NCBI GenBank assembly: GCA_963513935.1
Contig: OY740770.1
Span: 90,301,801-90,365,800, forward strand
Reading direction: 5' to 3'
Length of the DNA stretch: 64,000 nt
Origin: Aphrophora alni
Taxonomy: Eukaryota; Arthropoda; Insecta; Hemiptera; Aphrophoridae
The notes under the pieces were generated by a model. That model was given only the letters and a program-made list of their open reading frames with translations, did not search any database and had not been told where the DNA came from. This document shows, piece by piece, positions 12,781 to 22,900 of the stretch (position 1 is the first letter of the stretch; every line of letters begins with the position of its first letter). The position numbers and the translations under genes are program-made.

Positions 12781-14159
12781 TTATATTATATATGTGTTTG
12801 TATACATATTTAAAAAAATAAACATGTATTGAAAAGGTGGTGTAACCATACTCCTAAATGGTCTAACTTTTTGTCCTAATTTTTAACACTCAAAATATGT
12901 GTATAACTTAACGATTAGTTGGATAAGGTACCTAAGTATAAAAATCTGTAAAAAAAATTATACGACGCCCAATTGTACTACTTAGTAAGTAACGATAGTC
13001 AAAATGCCACTTAGTAAAATGTCCTAATAACTTTCGTGATTTGTCATTAAATGCAATGTTTTTAATCTGTGTTCAGATATGTAGTCTACCTACCGTTTAA
13101 GATAATATCTTCAACAAACACAGATTATAAACAAAACAAAAATATGTGCCAAGAGTAATAATTATATATAATTAGTGCTATGTAATAATCAGATTTATTA
13201 CAGCCTTTATATTTAATATCGATTACATATGATTCTTTTAAAGCAAAAAAATTACGCATTTGACAAATACTAAAACTGTTTTTAGCTAACTAAATCTATT
13301 TTTCATACCTATAATAATTAATCTTCTCTGGCTTCATAATACACTTATTATTATTCAGGTTGTTGTGTTATTTGGAATATGTATAAATAAAAATTATAAA
13401 TTATATGTTTTATTATTTCACACAATATATAATACCATAATTTTCTACGCCTTTTTCAACTAACCATTAATATTATAATAAACTATGTTAGTTACAAAAA
13501 ATAATTGTATTATATGTAATCATAATTTTAACATCTGTGATTAGGGTTTGAAATTCAGAGTTTATTTGAAAGATATAGTAAATATAGAACAATATATATA
13601 CGGGATAGTTATAGCGAATATAATTTATTCGTTGTTTGGTATATTCATAATATGGGTATAAGGTGTGTTTTACATTATTTAAAATCAGAGCCCAGAAACT
13701 AATAATCTTCACAATTTTGCATGTTTTTTTGTAAATGTATTGACATAAATATCTCATTTTCGATAAAAGTAACAGAATTTATTTATTTTTTTGGCAATTT
13801 CCGATAAATTTAATTACAAATTAAAAGTTTAAGGGTGCAGTTCATCCAGATAATAAAAAAAATTAAATTAAATTAAAAAAAGAAAAATACTGTAATAATA
13901 ATATCTGAAATATTTACAAAATCCATTTGTGAAGGTTTTGATAAAATAATAAAAACTTTTTTCTATTATTTCATGACTAATGCTCCAATTTGTCAGCAAT
14001 CAAATATGGTTTTGTACTTGATAAAAGTACTGAAGATACTCATTGCAGGTAACCTAAGTAATTGTTTATATTGAAAATGAAATAGTAGTGTAATTAAAAG
14101 TTAACTTTAAAATGCTTTTACTTATCACGATAATGAAATATTATTGAACAAAATATTGA
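11268..14159. other. AT-rich non-coding stretch
   Basis: No supported gene. It holds (AT)n at 12729-12777 and A-rich low-complexity sequence at about 12460-12510. Two overlapping AT-rich frames at 11506-11806 on opposite strands are rich in Ile, Leu, Phe and Lys and look like chance. Confidence 0.6.
12729..12777. repeat. (AT)n microsatellite
   Basis: AT dinucleotide run of about 49 bp. Confidence 0.95.
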
Positions 14160-14345
14160 GATTCAGGGGCCTTTGGGAATTTGAGTAGAGTGGTTCGCTG
14201 ATAAATAACTCGTGCGGTTCCACAGGGATCTGTGCTAGGCGCCACGTTTTTTTAGTGAATAATAATGATTTGTGTAAAGGAAGGTTTAAGGTAGCATAAT
14301 TATTTGTGGGCACTGATCTTACATACAAAGCTAAGAACAAAGCTA
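14160..14345 (+). pseudogene. Non-LTR (LINE) reverse transcriptase relic
   Basis: The plus strand at 14217-14240 encodes VPQGSVLG, the hallmark motif of LINE-type reverse transcriptases. It is followed in the same frame, after stops, by NNNDLCKGRFKVA and LFVGTDLTYKAKN, which align in order with the usual xINDL...LFADDTxL region. Upstream, in a shifted frame, GPLGI and VEWFADK resemble the segment normally before the VPQGSVLG block. Several stops and at least one frameshift are present, and the catalytic FADD box reads FVGT, so it is dead. Only about 190 bp is recognisable. I cannot tell the clade. Confidence 0.75.
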
Positions 14346-17231
14346 TACCATTGTTTAAAATATAACATGGTCATAAGAATTGCTGACTTCATATAATATA
14401 CATTATGCTAATAAGCTATACCAATACATTGGTCTTGTTTGATGTAGGAAAACATCTTCGTCAAAAAAAAAACTGTTATTTATATCCGTGTTTTATAAGT
14501 GCGTTTATTATATGTATAATTGTATGTGTGTATTGAATAATTTTATAGTACAGTATTAGATATCATTGGGTGACTTCATATGGCAATCTTTATTTGAAGC
14601 TTGAAATTAACGTAGTAAGAGCGGAATTGAATTCTGTCCTACGAAAATGATTTTGTTTAAGTTATATATGCTGGTTGTAGGTTTCACAAACCATTTATTT
14701 TTCCTTGTAAACTTACGTTTGCAAAATGGAATATCTTGCTGGTAAAGAAGTTACTTGACAACATTGCTGCTCCTAATGATCGCTTGAAAGAAAATTATTT
14801 GAGCTATTATATTTAATGACTCACGCGAGCCATTGTTTCCGCTTTTTTGTTTGGCGAAACATCTGACCGTTAAGTTAACTATTTATGTATATAATTTCAA
14901 ATATTTTTTTTTTCATAAAAATGATAATATTGAGTAAGACATAAATATAGATACATTTCGACAAAAGAATGCCTATAAAAAAGTAATATGCTTTCAAAAG
15001 CTTAAAGTAAATCTCAATCATACATATCTCAAAAATTACGGAATAAATAATATTTCTACTTAGACAATTGTAAATCGGTTCTTACTTTACTAAAGACTAA
15101 AATTATTTTTCGGAACCTGGAAGATGTGGTAAACTAACTACGATACACAATTTATTGTTTACTTTTTAATTAAAATAATTTATTGTAATACATAGGGAAC
15201 TTTTGAAAATATAGCAATTTTATTTATTTGCAATCATAATTATACATTTTAATTTAAAATCATTTTTTCTGCCAAGATATCCCTAAATTAAAAGGCAACC
15301 CCAATACATTCACATCCTAAGGACTTGCGTCTTGATTAAAGTAATTTTTATTGTTGTTTTTTGATACGCTACCTATACACTAACTATATGTAGTTCTATA
15401 GTTTTAGGGTCTACTCGTATTAAATAAGGTTTCTAAGTGAAAATTTTATCATTTTATATTATTATTATTATATATTTGATTTTGTATAATAACTTGTTTC
15501 TTTTTTAGTTTTTCGTCAAATAATAATTTATCTTCAATTATTGAATTTGTAATATGTTGGTTTTTGCACCGTTTAAGTTAAAATTTCATGATTAATTATA
15601 GATACTAAGAAGGCATTATTTTGATACGAAACCTCGTATATAGTGACTTTTGTGGTTATTTGTGATAAAATTAAAGTAATGTAGACATTCATATAACCCT
15701 ATGTATAAGAAAATATGAGACAAGGCTGTTTTATACAATTATTTTTACGCATATCAGACTACAAAATTGTTACTTAAACAATTCAAGAAATTTTTAGCCA
15801 CACGATTTGTAATAGATCATGGTTTAAATTAGAAAGAAATAAACATTTGTTTTAGGTAAGGAACCTTTTTTCTGATATTTTTCAAAAAATACTTCTACTC
15901 AGGTTGGGATAAATTTTGTTGAACAAATGTTGAGAAATGTGTTCATCTAAACACTTGTTAACGTTTATAGTATCTGATAAATTATAATTTGGTTTATTAC
16001 AAGAAATTAATAAATAATATAGCTAATACAATAAATAGTACACATAAAGTATATCGATCAGAACATGTAGAATGTTCTTAAGCAATAATAAATTTAGAAA
16101 AACCATTTCCCTCGTTAACAATACACAACACTAAACTACGAATGTCTCGTCATCCACAACCTTAGCAGACACACTTCAAAATATAACTACCGCGTGTAGT
16201 CAAACAAGGAACTAATAAAGAACCCTGACAAAATAAAGGTGTAAGTAGGGAAAATAAGGTTTAAGAAATATGTATATTTTTTTATCATTTTGTGTTTTTT
16301 TTTTTATTTTGAGTTTTGGAATTTTATAAACTTTATTGAGTTCTGGTGTTAGACAATTATTATTTTGTCTACGATTATATAGGTTCACGATATCACGTTA
16401 GCGTTTATGAAAATCGTTACATCCAGAAAATTCTAAATAGTTTATTACTCATTTAGATTAATTTTGTAAAATTACATACAGAAATTATATTCACATATTC
16501 ACTCATAAATTTCAATGATTTGTCGACATATATTATACTATTAGAATCTTTTTACACAATCATCCTTATAAAAAACTCAGATTGATCAAGCTATTTTATA
16601 GCCCAACGGATAGAATAAATTGACATGTTGATTCTGGTAAAAACAAAATGTATTTATTACATTCAAATAGGCAATACGACCAAAATACCGCACTATATTC
16701 AAATATGTTCATTAAATACAGTTAAAATATATCACAGACTAGAAGACATTTATTGGTTTTCAAAGTGAATCGTATCATTATAGAACAATGAAATTGGTTT
16801 CAAAATAACATTTATAACTTTTTTTGTGTGTTTGTTCCAGGTACCGCAATTTCATTAAAAAAAGCATTTCATACAATATTGTATACTAGCAAAACGATAC
16901 CATCAGTTATAGACACCATCTATTGTAAACTATTGTTTTAGTGAATAAATCGTATCAACAAAATGATTTTGTACCATTTTAGACAGGATTTAAGTAAACA
17001 AATAAATACTGTAAACTCAAATTTTAATATAATGTACAAAGCTTTCATAAGAAAATTAGTAATTTTAAAATAATTTATTTAGGTTTATTGTTTAATATGA
17101 ACAAATTACTCTAATAAATGACAAGTAGTTAAATATTTTTTTCTCGCCTGTTTATAAAATCTAATTAAAATCTATTGTAAAATGTAAGTGAATGAATGAT
17201 ACAATTTTCTTCTCTCACTTATTTGGAATTA
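14346..17231. other. AT-rich non-coding stretch
   Basis: No gene, RNA gene or clear mobile element is recognised. The sequence is AT-rich with short homopolymer runs. It ends at the insertion site of the LTR retrotransposon. Confidence 0.6.
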
Positions 17232-17235
17232 CGTT
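17232..17235. repeat. Target site duplication, left copy
   Basis: CGTT directly before the 5' LTR matches CGTT at 27489-27492 directly after the 3' LTR. A 5-bp reading (ACGTT, or CGTTT with shifted ends) is possible, but the TG...CA termini and the 4-bp duplication of the solo LTR at 55 kb favour 4 bp. Confidence 0.85.
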
Positions 17236-18471
17236 TGTAGCATTTAAATCCAAAAAAGCACTTCCGCCATATAACTTAACTCATTTCGTAAATATACACT
17301 CTACTTTCCGTCGCTTGACAGATGCTGGCATCTAGCGGCCCGCTCCAAAACCAAGCATCACCTGATACTTGAAACCAAAGTACATTTCGCCGGTCAAGCT
17401 AGCTTCTCGATTACCAGTCCACAGTCTACATGCGATAACAACATGGTCTACATTCTTCATAACTCCGCTAGTTAAAAGTTTTCTTCTTCTCTCAAAATCA
17501 CCGTCTTTCAAATACATCATGTTAAATTACAGCTCGTGCGCCTTAGTCTAATAATCTGTTTCAAAAAATGTTAAAATTAACCATCATTTTCTCGGTGCTA
17601 CCTCACGTGATCTGCGACAGGATTTACCAGGTACTACAACCTTACAGATTTTGTCATATTATAAATTTTGTTAATTTTTAAAATAATTTGTTAATTATCA
17701 TGTTTTCTTTAAAATATGTATTTCATGTTTTATTCAACATTCTATTTTCTTTTGAAACTAAATGATTATAAAAAATTTCTTTTCTTAAAACATCATTTAC
17801 AAAATTTTGCAAAGGCACATTTTACGTTTTGAACAATTTTGTGAAATAAGTGCAAACTAGTGTTGAACATTAAATGATCAGAATATGAACATGTCAAATA
17901 TAAAACAATTGAGGAAATTTCTTCTAAATCAGAAAATTTCGTTTTACAAGCTTTTGCAAAATCTTACAAGTCTTATACAAGCTTTCTTTTAAACAAAATT
18001 AAAATATATATAAATAGATTTATAATAATCTAAGAAGCTTTTAAGTACCATCTTAACGAATTTCTGTTATACAATCAATTTTCTTTAATTTTGGCAAATA
18101 ATCAGATATTTTTTTTAGTGATGAACATTAATGCTAAAACATGTCTGATTTTGTACAGACACTAAAAGAACATGTTTTTTGCTCACAGCTAATATGCTGG
18201 TAGGACAAATAGGAGAAATTGGAGAAATAAAGAAATTCTTGTCTCACATTGCACAAACCAACGAAACATCCTAACAAGTTTCGTCCTGTTGGCAAAACAC
18301 GTTTTTTTGTATAACGTAACTTCACATTTTCAAGTGCATAAAAGTGATGTCTTTTTCTACAGCTGACTTTACAGAACTTTAACTAACTCATTTTGTATAT
18401 GTGCCTAAATTTACTTTCGCAAATATGTGTTCCTTAAGACTATTTTCTAAATGTAGACCTGTGTAGTTAAT

Positions 18472-18479
18472 TATAAAAT
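18472..18479 (+). promoter_or_regulatory. LTR TATA box and core promoter
   Basis: TATAAAAT is followed about 28 bp later by a block with TTGGGTGG and TGCATGCAAA. The same TATA and block occur in the diverged solo LTR on the minus strand (56044-56051), so they have been kept by selection or shared descent. Transcription would start near 18500. This is an inference from spacing. Confidence 0.6.
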
Positions 18480-18570
18480 ATATATAAAAAAAAACAATTA
18501 TTGGGTGGAGCCTGCATGCAAACTTTCGGTCCTAACAACCTCCAAGAGGTTATTTTGTAAATTAAAATAA

Positions 18571-18580
18571 TTGACGTCAA
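18571..18580. promoter_or_regulatory. TTGACGTCAA palindrome (CRE-like)
   Basis: A perfect palindrome containing TGACGTCA, the CREB/ATF consensus site. It lies about 100 bp downstream of the TATA box and is also present in the solo LTR at 55945-55954, although most sequence around it there has diverged. Confidence 0.5.
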
Positions 18581-18750
18581 TTAATAAAATTAAATATTCA
18601 AAATTTTCATGTCTTTTCTAAAATAAACTTCTCTTTTATAATAAATTCTTTTGTCTAAAATATATATATTTATTGGCCAATATAGCATTTAAGTAATTTA
18701 TCAAATAAGTAATATTATGTAACTGTTTTAAAAACTTATCATTTCATAAA

Positions 18751-19065
18751 GTTAAAAAAGGGGGGAAATAAATATCAGTATCTTTTCATTTTTTTTTTAT
18801 TTTTGTAATTTTTACATTTAAGGACGTATAATTTTTTTTTTTTGGATTAATTATAATCCTGCTAATTGTTAAGCTGTGCTCATTGTCTTTTGTTAAATTT
18901 TGTAACTATAAAATATATAAACTAAAAAGGGGGGATAAATTTTCAGAATCTATTGATTAATTTTTTTTTAAATTATAATATTTTACTTTAAGGGCGTATA
19001 ATCTTTTTTTAAAATATAATCTTGTTAATCATAAGCTGTTTATGATAATTTTGTCTCAGGATGTC
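18751..19065 (+). repeat. Imperfect tandem duplication inside the LTR
   Basis: Two units about 169 bp apart share the same order of landmarks: a G6 run (18760-18765 and 18929-18934), a T-rich stretch, AAGGACGTATAAT or AAGGGCGTATAAT, then TTGTTAAGCTGT or TCATAAGCTGT. The same pair occurs in the 3' LTR at +8252. Confidence 0.7.
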
Positions 19066-19117
19066 TTTCTCAGTTGTAAATGATAAAATCTGAAACGTCG
19101 AAATTTCTTTCTGTTTA

Positions 19118-19123
19118 AATAAA
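19118..19123 (+). promoter_or_regulatory. LTR polyadenylation signal
   Basis: AATAAA lies 118 bp before the LTR end. Equivalent AATAAA signals lie 100-108 bp from the end in the solo LTR (55494-55499, minus) and the LTR fragment (34635-34640). Confidence 0.6.
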
Positions 19124-19236
19124 CTTGAGCCTTGTTAATTACTAAATTTGTCTCTGTCTTTTTTTTTTACTTTTCTTTTTCAAACATTGTTACCATTTTG
19201 GTTCCGCCTTTCTTAAATTTAAGTCCCCTGGTAACA

Positions 19237-19995
19237 TGTTTTTGGTAGCAGAGCGTGGTTAGCTTTAAATTCTATCTTGGTTTTTTCTAAATTATAGAGT
19301 TGTTAATTTTAAATTCTGGAACCCTAGTTAATTTTCAAAATTTTGCATTGGAACTATCTAAATTTAAATTCAAAATTTTCTTTGCTAAACAAGGCTCATT
19401 TTTATGTTTCGCAGCTTTTCAAATACTGCACAACTGTTGCTGATGAAATTTTTTTTTAATTTAGTTTAAATATTTAAATCTCTATAAATCTATAGTCTCT
19501 TTTTTTATTATTGATTTATTTTATAAACACATTACACAAAAACTTCTAAACCAATTTTGATAAAATTTTTTTTATTATTATTATTTTGTCTACTTAATTA
19601 TTTTTTTTTTTTATATATATATATATTTACATACACTGCACACTAAACATTCACTGAATTTGATCCATACAGCGGGCTCATTCGGGAATCCAAAAAAAAA
19701 AAAAAAAAAAAAAAAAAATTTAAATAAATAATAAAATCCAAAAATAGTTAAAAACAAAAAAAAAACAAAAAAAAAATTCAAAAATTTCATTCAAAATTTT
19801 CTCGAGTTTTCTTTCGCTTGTCTGTATCAATTCATACTTACACACACACATATATACACAACAACTACACTACATTTAATTCTTGAGTCTTTCTCTGGCT
19901 TTTCACCTTTTTGCATCACTTTAAAAGAAATTTTTTTTTATTATTATTAAACTACTTGGTTTATTTTTTTTTATAATCATCAGCAACAATTAAAA
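19237..19995 (+). other. Retrotransposon leader
   Basis: 759 bp between the 5' LTR and the Gag-Pol start. It contains the primer binding site, then T-rich and A-rich low-complexity sequence including an A27 run at 19692-19718. No open frame of note. Packaging signals may lie here but cannot be identified by eye. Confidence 0.8.
19243..19260 (+). promoter_or_regulatory. Primer binding site, initiator Met tRNA
   Basis: TGGTAGCAGAGCGTGGTT starts 6 nt after the LTR. Its reverse complement ends CTCTGCTACCA, which is the 3' end of eukaryotic initiator methionine tRNA, whose acceptor stem begins AGCAGAG. At least the first 11 nt fit. The remainder depends on the host tRNA's T-stem. Confidence 0.75.
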
Positions 19996-22900
19996 ATGGC
20001 AGTGGATTTGCTGCGATTAGTGGATTCGTTAAAGAATACCGAGCTTGCTTTTGAGGTAGTAGCTAGAGGTGGTGAAAAAGACATTGTAGCTAAAATGCGA
20101 ACCTCTCTTAGGTCCCTTCTGCAAAACAGCGTCGAGCCCGAAATGGGAAACTTCACCGAAGACATCCTCTTGCAACAGATAGCGTTAGCCCGGAACTCCT
20201 TGTTTGTCTTGCAAGACGACCTGGAGAACCTCGATTCCGAAAGAGGAATCAAAATGATTCGTGTTCGTGCGCGCATAAACGTCTTCGGAAGACGACTAGA
20301 GTTCCTAAATCGGGTGCACACTGAACAACTAAAAGTAGCAGACAACAACGTGCCACGGGATCTGGCCGAGCTACATAACAATTTCGCTACGCTCAAAGAA
20401 AAATTTAAAGCCTTTGAGCAAACCGTTGCTCCTCTAAAACTAAACGTAAGCATCCCGCTAACGCCCTCTGGGGGAACCACTAAAGCTAGCTCTGCAGAGC
20501 CATCTCGGTCTAATGGGCCAAATCTCCTTGCGGACACGCCGCAGGCTGAGACTCAGCAAACTACACCTAGCAGCTCGAAAGGCTGTCAATACATTTCCTT
20601 ATACGGAAAATTAAGTCATCCTGCCGAACAAATAATTAAGACAATTCCTCAGACAGATGGGTTCGACCTTGACAAATTATTAAATTTTTTTAAAATTTCT
20701 TTAAAAATAGTTAAAACTTACCCGGACGTAGCCTTAAACATTAATAATGTTCTGATGCCCTATGCTCAGGGCCCTTTAAATTCATGTCTGATTAGACATC
20801 AGGCATTTAATACCTTTCATAAAGAGGCCTTAAGTCTCTTTATACCATCAAAACGGTTAGCTTCTTTAGTGCAGGAGTTATTTTATAGGCCCCAGAAGAC
20901 TAACGAGGCGGTGCACATCTTTGTAAATGAAATTAAAGAGGCTGCAGAAACACTTAATTTAGATAAGTCCGAATTGGAGGTCACGGACGTCATTCTGGAG
21001 GGACTGTCTCCGGAAGTCCGCAACTGTTTAGTTTTTGCGACTAAGCCTAAAAATTTCGCAGATCTAGATCGACTCTGCGCTCACGTAAATAACATCATGT
21101 ACACTGACAGGCAAAGGGCTCCATTAAAGAGACCTGAGTTTAAAAGTCCTGATTTTAGACCTACAAGACCTGTAGTCTGTTACAGTTGCGGGCAGCCGGG
21201 ACATAGAAGCCCAAAGTGTCGAAACCGGCCTCCAACAAGGCAATATCCTCCAAAAAAACGGAGGCAGGTTTGGAGTCTAGTTGGTAGCTCCAGGCCAGCC
21301 TCCCTTTCTAAAACCAACCACATCGGATTTAAACATAACACGAAACCACTTTTTTTTAATAAACCTCCCTTTCAAAATTTAAACTCAATCTCCTATTCAA
21401 GAAGAAACAATTTCGGCAATAAAATTCAAAATTACGTTACTCCCATCTGTTATCATTGTGGCATACCCGGTCACTATATCTGGGGCTGTAAATTCTTCTC
21501 TCTACGGAATAGGTCCAGGCAAACCTATTCCAGCTCTAAGCTTTCCAACTGCAAACTTCAAAAAAAAAATAACATTTCTCTTAAATCTAGGGGTCTGAAC
21601 GATCAGTTTTTGCCTTTGGTGGAAGTAGCTTTTGGGCAAATTAAAGTTAAGGCTCTGCTGGACTCCGGTTCAGTAAGATGCGTCATTTCTAAAGCCCTTT
21701 TTAAAAAATTGAAGAACACCAAGGCTTTTAAATCCATCACCAGGGTGAAGGCTGATTGTGTCACGGCTTCTGGAAAAAGGTTGCCCATTTCCTACTCTTG
21801 TCGTCTTCATCTTAAAATGGAACATTGTAGTTGGAATGTGGATTTCCTGGTGGCGCATAAGTTGTCGTGTCCTCTGATCCTCGGGTCAGATTTCATATCT
21901 AAAACGGGACTGGTACTTGATCTTTCAGCAAAAAACTTCTATTTCAAATTTTCAAGGTCTATTGTTTTTCCTCTATGTAATTTTAGTAATTCTGCGTATA
22001 AACCTATAGTGTCCACAACATCTGAATCTACTGCTCCTGATCCTTTAGGTCATCTTCAAAAGGACGATAAAAACGCCATTTTAAAAATAATTAATGATTT
22101 TCCTCAGGTACTCACAAAAAGGTTAGGTTTAACACATCTAGTTGAATACGATATTCAACTGAAGGACAACACTCCGGTCAAGTGTTCTCCATACCAATTG
22201 GCACCTCCCAAAATGGAATACCTCCGCGAACACATCAACGAATTGTTAGATTCAGGAGTAGTAGAACCCAGCCGGTCGGCATATGCATCCCCTGTTTTTC
22301 TGGTTCAACATCCCGAAAAGAAAACAAGGATGGTGATTGATTATCGGAGGCTCAATCAAAACATCGTCGTCGAAGCGGTGCCGCTACCTAACTTACATCA
22401 AAGTTTTAACTGGTTTGTCGGTGCCAAATATTTCACAGTTTTCGATCTTAATTCAGCTTATCATCAAATCCCTTTGTCTCAAAAGTCCAAGCAAATTACC
22501 AGCTTTTGTACTCCTTGGATGCTTTATCAGTTTACTCGAGTCCCTTTTGGACTCTGTACTGGTGCCCAAGTGCTTACCAGACTTTTGGATCAGGTCTTCC
22601 ATGACATCAAATTCAAATTCATTTTTAATTATCTGGATGATCTAGTCATTTACTCCAAAACTTGGGAAGAGCATCAAAAACATCTTCGGGAAGTCCTTAC
22701 TCGTTTGCGGCGGGCTGGCTTGACTGTTAACCCAGATAAGGTCCGTTTCGCTGTGAATGAGATAAGCTTTTTAGGACACCTAGTTTCTTCTCGTGGCGTG
22801 CAAATCGACCCATCTAGAACAAAAGCAATTAGAAATTTTCCGCAACCCAAGAACCCTAAGGCCGTTTCCAGATTTATTGGAATGGTCAATTTCTTTGCTA

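Larger units (their letters stand above)
17236..19236 (+). repeat. 5' LTR (2001 bp)
   Basis: Starts TGTAGCATTT and ends CTGGTAACA. The copy at 25488-27488 has the same length, and every stretch I compared matched, including homopolymer lengths. Inside are a TATA box at 18472, a conserved TGACGTCA palindrome at 18572, an internal tandem duplication (18751-19065) and AATAAA at 19118. By position, U3 is roughly the first 1.26 kb, R runs from about 18500 to about 19140, and U5 is short. Small open frames inside it (for example 17332-17520 minus and 18134-18325 minus) recur in the 3' LTR and look non-coding. Confidence 0.97.

Noticed and set aside
17332..18325. Small frames inside the LTR that occur twice in the window
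   Set aside because: They recur only because the LTR is duplicated. They are short, unlike any known protein, and absent from the diverged solo LTR as far as I can see.
19980..20537. 185-codon minus frame opposite Gag
   Set aside because: Its Ser/Arg-rich antisense translation mirrors the Gag codons. The sense strand has clear Gag structure.
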